DNA from: Parapontixanthobacter aurantiacus
Lineage (GTDB): Bacteria > Pseudomonadota > Alphaproteobacteria > Sphingomonadales > Sphingomonadaceae
Reading direction: 5' to 3'
Length of the DNA: 64,000 nt
NCBI RefSeq assembly: GCF_009827635.1
Contig: NZ_WTYW01000001.1
Coordinates: 1,382,001 to 1,446,000 of the forward strand
Shown here piece by piece: positions 36,065 through 46,289 of this stretch. The first letter of the stretch is position 1. Each line of letters begins with the position of its first letter. The notes under the pieces are model-generated. The model was not told the DNA's origin and searched no databases. It saw only the letters and a list, made by a program, of their open reading frames with translations. Position numbers and translations under genes: made by a program.

Positions 36065-38583
36065 AAGACGCGATTTCGTGGAGCACGGCGTGGCGGATCG
36101 CACGCCGCGATCTGAACGCCCGCTTCCGCGGCCTGCGACTGCTGCTCGTCTGCCTGTTCCTCGGAACCGGCGCGATTGCAGCGATCGGCACGCTGACGGC
36201 AGCTATCGAGAACGAGCTGGCGGGCCGCGGACAGGAATTGCTCGGCGGCGACATGCAGGTGAGCGTCTGGCAACGCGACCTGACGGATGATGAGCGAGCC
36301 GCCCTGCGCGAATATGGACGGATATCCGGCGGCACGCGACTTCAGGCAGTCGCCCAGGCAGGCGTGAACACGGCGCCGATAGAGCTGAAGGCCGTCGACG
36401 ATGCCTATCCGCTCTACGGCACGCTGACCCTGCAGGATGGTCGCTCGGTCGGCGCGCCAGAAGAGGGGCAAGCATGGCTCTCGCAGGGAGCGATCGATCG
36501 CCTCGGCATCGAAGTCGGCGATAGCTTCGTCATCGGAACGCAGACGCTTGCCGCGCAAGGCATCATTCGCAACGAGCCCGATCGCCTTGGCGAGGGTTTT
36601 CAGCTTGGTCCGACGATCATCGTGCGCGAGAGCTTTCCGCCCAGCGCAGGCCTGACGACGCTCGGAAGCCAGTTTCGCAGCAAGTATCGCGTCGCGTTCG
36701 ACGATGCGGAGGCAGATCCCGAGGAAGTCGCCGAAGAGATTGAAGGTCGCTTCCCCGGAAACGGCTTCGAATTTCGCACGAGAGACAACGCCGCGCCCGG
36801 CGCGGACCGCTTCATCGGTCGCATGGGAGAGTTTCTGACGCTGGTCGGACTGGCCGCGCTCGTCATTGCCGGCATCGGGATCGGAGGCGGCGTCAGTTCG
36901 TATCTCGAAGCCCGGCGACAAAGCATCGCTACGCTCAAGATACTCGGCGCGACGGCGCAGGACATCGCGCGGATCTATGCGCTGCAGATCGCCGCCGCCG
37001 CTCTTGCCGGCACGCTTGCGGGTCTCATCGTCGGCGTAGCTGTCACCCCGATACTTGCCGCCGCACTCGAGGGCTTGCTTCCCGTCGAAACCGGCCTCGT
37101 CGTCGATCCGCTCTCCTTGCTCGTCGCGACGGCGTACGGCTTGCTGGTTGCGCTGGTGTTCGCCGCTGCGCCTTTGCTGCGCGCAAGGGAGTTTCCGGCG
37201 ATGGCGCTGATGCGGGCAAGGGTCGCTCCCCTCAGCCGGAACCGCGCGACGATCCGCTGGGTAGCGGGGGGCCTCGCCGCGATCGTCGCCATTGCGCTGC
37301 TGACTTCCGACCGGCCATTGCTTTCCGCGGCGTTTCTGGGAGGCGCTGCCCTTGCCCTGTTGCTGCTGGCGGGACTCGGTCTTCTGATCCGCAAGGTCGC
37401 CGTGGCCCTTCCGCGGCCCGCAAACCCGTTGGTCCGCAATGCGATTGCCAATCTTCACCGTCCCGGCGCGAGTACCGGAGCGCTCGTCACTGCATTGGGC
37501 TTTGGTCTCTCGGCCTTCGTCCTTCTTGCCGCGATGCAGTCGAGCATCGATGGCAACATTCAAAGCCGCGTGCCCGCGCAAGCCCCTGACTATTTCGTGC
37601 TTGATATCCCGCGCGACCGCCTGGACGAATTCGACCGCATCGTCGAGGCGACCGACGAAAATGCCGAGATAAGGGCGATACCTTCCCTGCGGGGCTCGAT
37701 TACCGCCTACGGCCCGCGCGACGACATGCAGGTGGTTGCCGAATTGGAGGAGTTGCCGGACGGGGCGTGGGCGCTGCGCGGGGAGCGCGGCCTGACCTAT
37801 TCCGATAACGTTCCGGAAGGGAATACCGTCACTCAGGGCGCGTGGTGGGAAGAGGGTCATTCGGGCGAGCCACTCGTCTCGATAGACGAGGAATTTGCCG
37901 AGGCGACTGGACTGGAAGTCGGCGATTACCTGACCGTTGCCGTGCTGGGCGTCGAGCGCATGGCACGCATCGCCAGCTTCCGCAGGATCGACTGGGACTC
38001 GATGGGCTTCAACAACGTGTTCGTCTTCTCGCCCAATGCGCTGGAGGACGCACCGCATAATTTTTCGGCCACGATCGAGATCGACGATGCGGCGGAACAA
38101 GGGCCGCTGCTTCGCCAACTCGTTCAGTCCTTTCCTTCGAGTTCGGTAATCGAGATCGGCCAGGTGCTCGTCCAGGCGCGCACCATCCTCGGGCAGGTTG
38201 GACTGGCGACGCTCGCCGCAGCGTCCGTTGCCGTGCTGGCGGGACTTGCCGTATTGCTCGGCGCCATCGCCGCCGCGCGTGCTGCGCGAACCTATGACAC
38301 GGTTATCTTCCGGGTTCTCGGCGCGAACCGGCGGCAAATCCTGACCATGCAGGTGATCGAGTATGGCATCCTCGTGTCGATCCTCGCAGTGGTTGCCCTC
38401 GCTCTGGGCAGCGGCCTTGCCTGGTTGGTCGTAACGCAATTGTTCGAGTTCGACTGGCTTCCCGACTGGGGCGAGGTTTTCGCGGTTCTGGGCGCAGGTC
38501 TCGCAATCGTGCTCGCCTTCTCCGTCGTTGGATCTCTGCCGCTGTTACGCGCGAAACCGGCGCAGGCACTTCGCGCGCTTTAG
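36061..38583 (+). CDS. ybbP: FtsX-like ABC permease (YbbP type)
   Basis: This is an 840-aa permease with an N-terminal helix (LRLLLVCLFLGTGAIAAIG), a long periplasmic domain of about 200 residues, two FtsX-type bundles (around residues 255-480, with several helices, and again at the C-terminus) and a second periplasmic domain between. The duplication fits YbbP-like permeases. The pair with the divergent esterase may handle lipid-like or lipoprotein substrates, but that is inference. It ends 22 bases before a terminator hairpin. Confidence 0.9.
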   Translation: MKDAISWSTAWRIARRDLNARFRGLRLLLVCLFLGTGAIAAIGTLTAAIENELAGRGQELLGGDMQVSVWQRDLTDDERAALREYGRISGGTRLQAVAQAGVNTAPIELKAVDDAYPLYGTLTLQDGRSVGAPEEGQAWLSQGAIDRLGIEVGDSFVIGTQTLAAQGIIRNEPDRLGEGFQLGPTIIVRESFPPSAGLTTLGSQFRSKYRVAFDDAEADPEEVAEEIEGRFPGNGFEFRTRDNAAPGADRFIGRMGEFLTLVGLAALVIAGIGIGGGVSSYLEARRQSIATLKILGATAQDIARIYALQIAAAALAGTLAGLIVGVAVTPILAAALEGLLPVETGLVVDPLSLLVATAYGLLVALVFAAAPLLRAREFPAMALMRARVAPLSRNRATIRWVAGGLAAIVAIALLTSDRPLLSAAFLGGAALALLLLAGLGLLIRKVAVALPRPANPLVRNAIANLHRPGASTGALVTALGFGLSAFVLLAAMQSSIDGNIQSRVPAQAPDYFVLDIPRDRLDEFDRIVEATDENAEIRAIPSLRGSITAYGPRDDMQVVAELEELPDGAWALRGERGLTYSDNVPEGNTVTQGAWWEEGHSGEPLVSIDEEFAEATGLEVGDYLTVAVLGVERMARIASFRRIDWDSMGFNNVFVFSPNALEDAPHNFSATIEIDDAAEQGPLLRQLVQSFPSSSVIEIGQVLVQARTILGQVGLATLAAASVAVLAGLAVLLGAIAAARAARTYDTVIFRVLGANRRQILTMQVIEYGILVSILAVVALALGSGLAWLVVTQLFEFDWLPDWGEVFAVLGAGLAIVLAFSVVGSLPLLRAKPAQALRAL

Positions 38584-38604
38584 CGCCCGGCCCCCTCTCT
38601 CAAT

Positions 38605-38640
38605 AAAAAAGGGCCACCCGAAGGCGGCCCTTTTCTTCTG
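38605..38640. terminator. Bidirectional terminator between ybbP and the TonB receptor
   Basis: GGGCC-A-CC pairs with GG-C-GGCCC around CGAA, an 8-bp stem with one mismatch. AAAAAA precedes it and TTTTCTT follows, so it can terminate both convergent genes. This is the clearest terminator in the window. Confidence 0.85.
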
Positions 38641-38655
38641 TCGGGCAGGTTGTTT

Positions 38656-41328
38656 CTAGAAGCCGAAGCGCGCCGTCACGCCATAGGTGCGCGGCTGGCT
38701 CGGATAGCCCGATACCGTACCGGTCTGGGCGACCCCGGGGAAGATCTGCGTGATGTAGCGATCATCCAACAGGTTGCGGGCCCATACGCCAAGCTCGAAC
38801 CCGTTCTCCATCACGAGGAACAGCGATGCGTTGACGAGATTGACCTCGCGGCGGAACGGTACGGCCGCAGCGCGCGCATTGGCGTAGGGATCGGGCAAGG
38901 TGAAATCGACCCGGTCCGGCAAGCCTTCGATGGTCTGCGTGTTACTCTCGTGGCTGTAATCGACACGGGCGACCAGTTCGTTGCCGCTGCTGGCGAACTC
39001 ATGCGTGTAGACGGCTGCAGTCGAGATCGCGAATTCCGGAACCCCGCCGGGACGAAGGCCGGTCAGGTCGCCGACCGCCGAATTTTCGAAGCTGTCGTAG
39101 ACCGCATCGAGGTAGGTCATCGCGAAAGTCAGCACCAGCGGATCGGTCGGATTGACCGTCGCATCGAGCTCGAAGCCCTTGCTCGATTGCGAACCGGCAT
39201 TGGCGAGCGCGAAGCCCGTTCCTGTGAAGATATTCGACTGGAAGCCGTCAAGGGTCTGGTCGAACAAGGCAAGGTTGAAGCCGAAGCGGTCGAACTGCGC
39301 CTTCACGCCGATTTCATAAACTTCTGCTTCCTCCGGTCCGGCAAAGCGCGTTCCGGTAGTAAGGTTCGGCAGGAGTAAGCCTGCATCGGTAATCGGCGAA
39401 CCGGGTCCGAGGATCAGCGGGAGAATGACACTGCCCGATGGTGCTCCCGTCGATAGCGGATACGGCGTGAAGTCACCCGGCAGCGGACGCGAGTCGCGAG
39501 ACAGGTTGACCGAAGACGCCTTGAAGCCGGTTGCATAGCTGAAATAGGCGTTGATGTTGTCCGTGACGTCGTAGGCAGCACGCAGCGTATAGCTGAAGTT
39601 GTCGTCACGCGTCCGGCCGGGCTCGACCGAGTTCGGCACGTTCAGGAACGGCGGCAGGAACTGCAGCGGCCGCAGGGCGAGCAGCGGGTTCGCTCCCGGA
39701 GTGGTCGCCAGCAGCGCGATCTGCTGGAACTGTGCCGGATTGGCTGCGGCGAAGGCGCCGATCTGGGCCGGGTCCGTCGTTCCCAATGCCTGCGCGATGA
39801 AGGCATCGACGAGGCTGACATTCGCCAGCGGATCGAGCGACTGCTGCTGTAGCGTGAAATCCTTCTTGTCGTCGGTGTAGTTGAACCCGGCGGTCAGGGT
39901 CAGCCGATCGGTCGGAGCAAAATCGATCGTTCCGAAGACCGACCAGCTTTCGTTATCCAGCGTGAAGAATTCGAACGTCGAAGGGCCCTGCTCAAAAATG
40001 GAACCCGGCTCGAAGCCGAACAGCTGCTCTACGCCGCCCAGCGTGCCGGGCGTGCCTGCTCCAGCCAGCAGGTCGAAGAACAAACGTCCGTCCTCGCCGT
40101 TCGTCAGGCCGCTATCCTGCGAGATGTCTTCCTTGAAGTAGTAACCGCCAAGCAGGAAGTTGATTGGCCCGTCGAAATCGGACGTCACGCGGACTTCCTG
40201 CGTGAAGGTGTCAATTGACTGATCGCGGAATTCGTTCACGATGTCGGCGCTCGAGAAGTCGACGTCCTGCTGCTGAAACGCGCGCAGTTCGCGATATGCC
40301 GTGATCGAGGTCAGCGTCAGCGCGCCAAGTTCGAGATCGGCCTGGAGCGATCCGCCGTAATTCTCGATCTCGTTTTCCGGGAGCACGTTGAGGAATGTGC
40401 GGTCGGAGAAGAGATTCTCCGGTTCGATCGCTCCGCCGACTGCGAAAATCAGCGGCACGGTCGGTCCAGCGACGAGGTTGCCGGCATAGCAGCAGAGTTC
40501 GTCGATCTTGGAGTAATCGCCGATCGCGCGCAGCGTCAGATTGCCGCCATTGTCGAACAGCAACTGCCCCCGGACCGCATAGCGGTCGCGCTCGTTGATC
40601 GTCTCGTCGAGATTTACGACTTCGACGTAACCGTCGCGCTTGTTGAGGTTCGCATCGAGCGAGAAGGCGATGCTGTCGGTAAGAGGGCCGGTGATGTCGC
40701 CCTTCAGGACGATCTGGTCGTAATTGCCGTAGGATGCCTCGACATTGCCGCCGAACTCGAATTGCGGCTCGCGGGTAATGACCGAAATGACGCCTGCGCT
40801 GGCGTTCTTGCCGAACAGCGTGGATTGCGGTCCGCGCAGGACTTCGATCCGCTGGACGTTGGCAAGGTCGCCGATCTGGGCGGCCGAGCGCGAACGATAG
40901 ACGTTGTCGATGAAAACGCCGACCGACGGTTCGATACCGGCATTGTTCGCGCCGTTGCCGAACCCGCGGATGATGAAGTTGGTGTTCGCCGAACTTTGCA
41001 GGGTGCTCACGCGCAGCGACGGAGCGACGGTCTGAAGATCGGCGATATCGCGAATTTGCGCCTGTTCGATGGTTTCGCCGCTCGTCACGGAGACGGAAAT
41101 CGGCGTTTCCTGGAGGGTCTGTTCGCGCTTGGCGGCGGTGACGACGATGACGTTGTCCCGTACGGCGCCGTCCTGCTGCTCTTCCTCGAGCGGCATCTCG
41201 TCCGCGTCGATCTCGATGTCGCTATCCTGGGCGGAAGCGGCGGCGGACAACCCGAAGGCGAGCGCGGCTGCTCCGGATAGAAGCACATGACGAGGGAAAA
41301 CGATGCGACGCGTCGTCGAATATTTCAT
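38656..41328 (-). CDS. TonB-dependent outer-membrane receptor
   Basis: This is an 890-aa receptor with a signal peptide (ALAFGLSAAASA), a TonB-box-like VIVVTAAKREQ, a plug (SVSVTSGETIEQAQIRDI; VEVLRGPQSTLFGKNASAG-type motif) and a 22-stranded barrel ending in Phe. The type is that of sphingomonad receptors for iron complexes or for organic substrates such as glycans and aromatics. Around residues 520-590 lies an Ala/Pro/Gln-rich loop (AFAAANPAQFQQIALLA). No sensor, anti-sigma or transport genes adjoin it, so the ligand is unknown. GGAGAGGAAC precedes the ATG. Confidence 0.92.
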   Translation of the reverse strand: MKYSTTRRIVFPRHVLLSGAAALAFGLSAAASAQDSDIEIDADEMPLEEEQQDGAVRDNVIVVTAAKREQTLQETPISVSVTSGETIEQAQIRDIADLQTVAPSLRVSTLQSSANTNFIIRGFGNGANNAGIEPSVGVFIDNVYRSRSAAQIGDLANVQRIEVLRGPQSTLFGKNASAGVISVITREPQFEFGGNVEASYGNYDQIVLKGDITGPLTDSIAFSLDANLNKRDGYVEVVNLDETINERDRYAVRGQLLFDNGGNLTLRAIGDYSKIDELCCYAGNLVAGPTVPLIFAVGGAIEPENLFSDRTFLNVLPENEIENYGGSLQADLELGALTLTSITAYRELRAFQQQDVDFSSADIVNEFRDQSIDTFTQEVRVTSDFDGPINFLLGGYYFKEDISQDSGLTNGEDGRLFFDLLAGAGTPGTLGGVEQLFGFEPGSIFEQGPSTFEFFTLDNESWSVFGTIDFAPTDRLTLTAGFNYTDDKKDFTLQQQSLDPLANVSLVDAFIAQALGTTDPAQIGAFAAANPAQFQQIALLATTPGANPLLALRPLQFLPPFLNVPNSVEPGRTRDDNFSYTLRAAYDVTDNINAYFSYATGFKASSVNLSRDSRPLPGDFTPYPLSTGAPSGSVILPLILGPGSPITDAGLLLPNLTTGTRFAGPEEAEVYEIGVKAQFDRFGFNLALFDQTLDGFQSNIFTGTGFALANAGSQSSKGFELDATVNPTDPLVLTFAMTYLDAVYDSFENSAVGDLTGLRPGGVPEFAISTAAVYTHEFASSGNELVARVDYSHESNTQTIEGLPDRVDFTLPDPYANARAAAVPFRREVNLVNASLFLVMENGFELGVWARNLLDDRYITQIFPGVAQTGTVSGYPSQPRTYGVTARFGF

Positions 41329-41395
41329 AGATTAAGTTCCTCTCCAAACGAACCGGACATTTATGCCTTTTCGAGCGTGGTTCGCCTCTAAACCG

Positions 41396-41425
41396 ATATA
41401 GTAAATGGATAATGTAACCGCTCAA
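41396..41425 (-). promoter_or_regulatory. Probable promoter of the TonB receptor gene
   Basis: On the minus strand TTGAGC (41425-41420) and CTATAT (41401-41396) are separated by 18 bases, and the leader to the ATG is about 65 bases. No Fur-like palindrome is visible in it. Confidence 0.45.
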
Positions 41426-41610
41426 GTCGCATCGATGTCGTGCGCAGCGCGCGGCACCCGAATGTGGCTCTGACGCCACACCTGTTTGTCCATCCGCTAC
41501 ATCGTGCATATCTGTTGCCCGCGCGGGCCCATGCCGCTAGGGGCACGCGCTATAGAAAAGGGTCCGGCACGAACCGCACCCGTTCCTCTTCCACCGAAAG
41601 TCGAGCAGTC

Positions 41611-43446
41611 ATGTCCAGCAACTTGCGCAATGTCGCAATCATCGCCCACGTCGATCACGGGAAGACCACCCTCGTCGACCAGCTTTTCCGCCAGTCCGGT
41701 ACATTCCGCGAGAACCAGCGCGTCGACGAGCGGGCGATGGATTCCGGTGACCTCGAAAAAGAGCGCGGCATCACGATTCTTGCGAAATGCACCAGCGTCG
41801 AATGGGCACATGACGGCGAGACGACGCGGATCAACATCGTCGACACCCCCGGTCACGCGGACTTCGGAGCCGAAGTCGAACGCATCCTGTCAATGGTCGA
41901 CGGCGTTATCCTCCTCGTCGATGCAGCCGAAGGTCCGATGCCGCAGACCAAGTTCGTCACCGGCAAGGCGCTCGCACTCGGCTTGCGTCCGATCGTCGTC
42001 GTCAACAAAATCGACCGCCCCGATGCGCGTGCTTTGGAAGTGCTCGACGAAGTATTCGACCTGTTCGTTTCGCTCGATGCGAATGACGAGCAACTGGACT
42101 TCCCTGTCCTCTACGCATCCGGGCGCGACGGTTATGCGAACGAAGATGCCGACGGACGCGACGGAACGCTCGAGCCGCTGTTCCGGCTGATCGTCGACCA
42201 CGTGCCCGCCCCCGGCCTCGACATGAGCGGACCGTTCAGCTTCCTCGCGACGCTGCTTGATAGGGACAATTTCATGGGCCGCGTACTCACGGGTCGAGTG
42301 CAGTCGGGCACGATCAAGATCAACGATCCGATCCACGCTATCGATATGGACGGCAAGGTCGTCGAAACGGGGCGCGCGACGAAGCTGATGAGCTTCGACG
42401 GGCTCGATCGCGTACCTGTCGAAAGTGCGAAGGCAGGCGACATCATCGCTCTTGCCGGTCTCGAAAAGGCGACCGTAGCGAACACGATTGCCGACCCGCA
42501 GGTCACCGAGCCGATCGCGGCACAGCCGATCGACCCACCGACACTGGCAATGCGCTTTTCGGTGAACGACAGCCCGCTCGCCGGGCGCGAGGGCTCCAAG
42601 GTGACGAGCCGCATGATCCGCGACCGCCTGATGCGCGAGGCCGAGACCAATGTCGCGATCAGGGTCACGGAGTCGAGCGACAAGGACAGTTTCGAAGTCG
42701 CCGGACGCGGCGAATTGCAACTCGGCGTGCTTATCGAGACGATGCGGCGCGAAGGCTTCGAACTCGGCATCTCTCGTCCGCGCGTCTTGCTGCGCGAAGA
42801 GAATGGCGAACGGCAGGAGCCCTATGAAACCGTGGTCGTGGACGTCGATGACGAGTATTCCGGGACGGTCGTCGAGAAGATGCAGCGGCGCAAGGCCGAA
42901 CTCACCGACATGCGCCCCTCGGGTTCCGGCAAGACGCGGGTGACCTTCTCCGCTCCCAGCCGCGGTCTCATCGGTTACCACGGCGAGTTCCTCTCCGACA
43001 CGCGCGGCACGGGGATCATGAACCGCCTGTTCGAGAAGTACGACACCTACAAGGGGCCGATCGAGGGTCGCCAGAACGGCGTTCTGATCTCGAATTCGAG
43101 CGGCGAGGCTGTTTCCTATGCGCTCAACGCTCTCGAGGAACGCGGCGAATTGTTCATCGGCAGCCAGACCAAGGTCTATGAGGGGATGATCATCGGCGAG
43201 AATGCGAAGCCGCAGGATCTCGAGGTCAATCCGCTCAAGTCGAAGCAGCTCACGAACTTCCGCTCGTCGGGCAAGGACGATGCGATCCGCCTCACGACAC
43301 CGCGCGTCATGACGCTCGAACAGGCGATCGCCTATATCGACGATGACGAAATGGTCGAGGTGACCCCACAAAGCGTTCGCTTGCGAAAGGCGCTGCTCGA
43401 TCCGAACGAGCGCAAGAAGGCCTCGCGCAAGTCGGAAGCAGCCTAA
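41611..43446 (+). CDS. typA: Translational GTPase TypA/BipA
   Basis: TypA is a ribosome-associated GTPase related to EF-G that helps 50S assembly and stress adaptation. The 611-aa protein has G1 HVDHGKTT, G2 EKERGITI, G3 DTPGHADFG and G4 NKIDR, then domain II and the TypA-specific C-terminus ([16 protein letters not shown]). ATG 41611 gives [18 protein letters not shown], the usual N-terminus, although the frame is open from 41440. A 282-bp gap upstream holds two divergent promoters but no gene. Confidence 0.97.
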   Translation: MSSNLRNVAIIAHVDHGKTTLVDQLFRQSGTFRENQRVDERAMDSGDLEKERGITILAKCTSVEWAHDGETTRINIVDTPGHADFGAEVERILSMVDGVILLVDAAEGPMPQTKFVTGKALALGLRPIVVVNKIDRPDARALEVLDEVFDLFVSLDANDEQLDFPVLYASGRDGYANEDADGRDGTLEPLFRLIVDHVPAPGLDMSGPFSFLATLLDRDNFMGRVLTGRVQSGTIKINDPIHAIDMDGKVVETGRATKLMSFDGLDRVPVESAKAGDIIALAGLEKATVANTIADPQVTEPIAAQPIDPPTLAMRFSVNDSPLAGREGSKVTSRMIRDRLMREAETNVAIRVTESSDKDSFEVAGRGELQLGVLIETMRREGFELGISRPRVLLREENGERQEPYETVVVDVDDEYSGTVVEKMQRRKAELTDMRPSGSGKTRVTFSAPSRGLIGYHGEFLSDTRGTGIMNRLFEKYDTYKGPIEGRQNGVLISNSSGEAVSYALNALEERGELFIGSQTKVYEGMIIGENAKPQDLEVNPLKSKQLTNFRSSGKDDAIRLTTPRVMTLEQAIAYIDDDEMVEVTPQSVRLRKALLDPNERKKASRKSEAA

Positions 43447-43452
43447 ACCGGG

Positions 43453-44223
43453 TTACCCGCCGACGAGATACGTCTCGCCGATGACCAGCATCGCATAAAG
43501 GACGGTTCCGATTAGGAACGGGAAGAAGCGGCTTTGCCGTTCCGCCGGCAATTCCTCCTTCATCACGACGAGGATGATTCCTCCACCGAGGAAGGCGAAC
43601 AGGCAGGCGATGCCGAATTCGGGCAGCGCGACCAATGTGCCGAGCAACCAGCCTCCCAGTGATGCGAGCGCGAGGACCCAGCGTCCGTACCGCTCGTAAA
43701 GCTCGGGATGGTTGGCTCGTGCGCCGTAATCCGCGGTCATGAAATGCAGGACCATTGCAACGAAGAAAACCGCGAGACCCGAAGCGGACATGTCCTCGCG
43801 ATGGTTGAGCAGGTAGGAAATGATCGCGACGAGCGAGCCCGTCGTCACCAGATGCACCCAGAACACACCGCTTTCGGGGCGGTCTCCTTCCCCCTTGGCG
43901 CGCTGGTCCGACCGCGACACCGTCACCGCCCTTTCGACGCCGTAGAACAATGCGAGCCCGGTAAGCGCGAGGGCGTAGACCCAGGCCTCCGCAAGTCGAT
44001 CCTCCAGCCTGAGGGCGCTGGCGAATATTTCGCCATGCGAGGCGAGTTCGGGGAGGATATGAAGGAAGACGTAGGCAACCGCGACGCCGCCCGAAAATGA
44101 CAGCCACGCGCTTCTCGGCGTCCGGTCGAGAAAGGTCAGCCTGCCGATCAGGACATGAACCGCTACGAAGGCGGCGGCCATGCCTCCAGTGACCCATAGC
44201 GAAACGGGGCTTTGAGTTTCCAT
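43453..44223 (-). CDS. Conserved membrane protein, unknown
   Basis: This is a 256-aa protein with about seven or eight hydrophobic helices. The second carries YVFLHILPELASHG, recalling the His-Pro-Glu motif of ZIP metal transporters; a later helix carries FFVAMVLHFMTADYG with another His. A C-terminal stretch (VALPEFGIACLFAFLGGGIIL) resembles ZIP-type ends, but I would not call it a transporter with confidence. ATG 44223 is chosen because the frame upstream is arginine-rich shadow sequence. It lies 11 bp after the defective SDR gene. Confidence 0.6.
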   Translation of the reverse strand: METQSPVSLWVTGGMAAAFVAVHVLIGRLTFLDRTPRSAWLSFSGGVAVAYVFLHILPELASHGEIFASALRLEDRLAEAWVYALALTGLALFYGVERAVTVSRSDQRAKGEGDRPESGVFWVHLVTTGSLVAIISYLLNHREDMSASGLAVFFVAMVLHFMTADYGARANHPELYERYGRWVLALASLGGWLLGTLVALPEFGIACLFAFLGGGIILVVMKEELPAERQSRFFPFLIGTVLYAMLVIGETYLVGG

Positions 44224-44234
44224 GACGATAACGT

Positions 44235-44678
44235 CTAGTTGAACACGCTGAAATTCGGCTGTCCGTTGGATGCATTCACCCCGCCGTCGACCGGCAGGTT
44301 CACGCCTGTCACGAAACGGGTCGTGCCTTTCACGTTGATGTCGATAACCTTGCCGATGTCGTCTTCGCTCGCCTCGTCGAGATCGCCGCTCGCCGCAACG
44401 CCTGCATTGTTGCACAGGACATCAAGCCCTCCGAATGCCTCGACCGTTCGCGCCACGATGTCCTTCGCGAATTCGGGCGAGGATATATCGCCCGCCACGA
44501 CCAGCGTTCTTTCCGCACCGAGACTGTCCGCCACCTCGCGGCAATCCTCTTCGCTGCGCGCATTGATGACGACTTTGGCACCTTCCTTGTGAAAGCGCCG
44601 CGCAATTCCCTCGCCGATCCCGCTCGAGGATCCGGTGACGATGACGGTCTTGCCTTCGAACCGATGCAGATTTTCCAT
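44235..44678 (-). pseudogene. SDR gene with in-frame loss of the catalytic core
   Basis: The 147-aa frame starts as a normal SDR (GSSSGIGEGIARRF, VVAGDISSPE, LCNNAGVAASG, KVIDINVKG) and ends as one (RFVTGVNLPVDGG). The join comes near 44313-44318, right after DINVKGTTR. About 100 residues are missing: the helix-strand with the catalytic Ser and the Tyr-x3-Lys pair. Without them dehydrogenase activity is not possible. The frame is otherwise intact, so the deletion was in frame and may be recent, or the product may have another use. The TTCTTATG leader has AAGGAG. Confidence 0.8.
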
Positions 44679-44799
44679 AAGAAACTCCTTCAAAGCTGTT
44701 GTCTGCTTCGGAACGAGCGCGGACCGGCTTGGGTCCGAATTGGCAGGCGGCGGAAAGCCGAGTTGGGTTTTGGAAAAGCGGGCGCTAAGGCAAATGGCC

Positions 44800-46278
44800 A
44801 TGCAGACAGGGATACTCGTTTCGCTCGCCGCCTATTTCGTGCTGATGATCGGCATCGGCCTTTATGCATGGCGCAAATCGACGTCCGACAGCGAGGGCTA
44901 TTTGCTTGGAGGGCGGCAGTTGTCGCCCGGCGTCGCGGCATTGTCGGCGGGCGCTTCGGATATGTCGGGCTGGCTGCTCCTCGGCTTGCCCGGCGCGCTT
45001 TATGCAAGCGGTCTGGTCGAGGCATGGATCGGCATCGGGCTGTTCGTCGGCGCGCTGCTCAACTGGATCATAGTTGCCCCCCGCCTGCGCGCCCAGACCG
45101 AGGAATTCGGCAATGCGCTGACCATTCCGCAATTTCTCGCCAATCGCTTTCCGGAAAGGGCGACCGGCTTGCGGGTCGTCAGCGCGATCGTCATCGTCGC
45201 TTTCTTCACTGTCTATACCGCAGCCGGGCTCGTCGGCGGCGGCAAGCTGTTCGAAACAGCTTTTGCCGCACTCGTCCCTGCGGCCGATCCCTATTTCACC
45301 GGGCTGTGGATCACGGCGGGTGTCGTGCTCGCCTATACGATGGTCGGCGGGTTCCTCGCCGTCAGCCTCACCGATTTCGTGCAGGGCTGCATCATGGTCG
45401 TCGCGCTCGTCGTGATGCCCTTCGTCGTGCTGACCGACGATGGCGGCATTTCGGCTGTGAGTGCGACCCTCAACAGCGTCGATCCGGGTTTGCTGAGCCT
45501 GACGCAAGGCCTCGGGTTCATCGGGTTCCTGTCCGCCGTGACCTGGGGCCTGGGCTATTTCGGACAGCCGCACATCATCGTGCGCTTCATGGCGTTGCGG
45601 AGCGTCGCAGACGTGCCGCGCGCTCGCTTCATCGGGATGAGCTGGATGGGCGTGGCACTGCTGGGAGCGATCGGCGTCGGCATTGCGGGCCGCGCCTATG
45701 TCGAGCAGAACGGCATCGCCGTCGAAGACCCGGAAACGATTTTCATCGTGCTCGCCGACCTGCTGTTCCACCCGCTCGTCACCGGCTTCCTGCTGGCCGC
45801 CCTGCTCGCCGCGATCATGAGCACGATCAGTTCGCAACTGCTCGTATCGAGCAGTTCGCTCACCGAGGATTTCTACCGCCTGTTCCTTCGCCGCAACGCA
45901 AGCGAGCGTGAGGCGGTCAATATCGGCAGGCTCAGCGTCGCACTGGTCGCGTTCGCTGCCATCGGTCTCGCCGCCGATCCTGAATCGCAGGTTCTCGGGC
46001 TCGTCAGCAATGCGTGGGCGGGGTTCGGCGCGGCGTTCGGTCCGCTGGTCATCCTTTCGCTCACCTGGCGGGGAATGACCGGGAGCGGCGCATTGGCGGG
46101 GCTGGTGACGGGCGCGGCAATGGTCATGGTCTGGATCGCCCTGGGCTGGAACGCCGCGTTCCTCGGCGGAACCGGCATATACGAAATCATTCCGGGCTTC
46201 GTCGCGGCCTGGGCGGCTATTGTAATCGTCAGCCGCCTGACGCACACCGGTCCGGTCAAGACGGCGGCGGCTGAGTGA
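44800..46278 (+). CDS. putP: Sodium/proline symporter
   Basis: This is a 492-aa member of the sodium:solute symporter family with 12-13 helices. The PutP hallmark region in helices 1-2 is present (AAYFVLMIGIGLYAWRK; GGRQLSPGVAALSAGASDMSGW), with LGYFGQPHIIVRFMA later, which fits sodium and proline binding. ATG 44800 is preferred over 44794 because AAGG at 44787 then has a normal spacing. Its last bases lie 11 bp before ggt, so the two genes are co-transcribed. Confidence 0.93.
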   Translation: MQTGILVSLAAYFVLMIGIGLYAWRKSTSDSEGYLLGGRQLSPGVAALSAGASDMSGWLLLGLPGALYASGLVEAWIGIGLFVGALLNWIIVAPRLRAQTEEFGNALTIPQFLANRFPERATGLRVVSAIVIVAFFTVYTAAGLVGGGKLFETAFAALVPAADPYFTGLWITAGVVLAYTMVGGFLAVSLTDFVQGCIMVVALVVMPFVVLTDDGGISAVSATLNSVDPGLLSLTQGLGFIGFLSAVTWGLGYFGQPHIIVRFMALRSVADVPRARFIGMSWMGVALLGAIGVGIAGRAYVEQNGIAVEDPETIFIVLADLLFHPLVTGFLLAALLAAIMSTISSQLLVSSSSLTEDFYRLFLRRNASEREAVNIGRLSVALVAFAAIGLAADPESQVLGLVSNAWAGFGAAFGPLVILSLTWRGMTGSGALAGLVTGAAMVMVWIALGWNAAFLGGTGIYEIIPGFVAAWAAIVIVSRLTHTGPVKTAAAE

Positions 46279-46289
46279 AGGAGTCAAAG

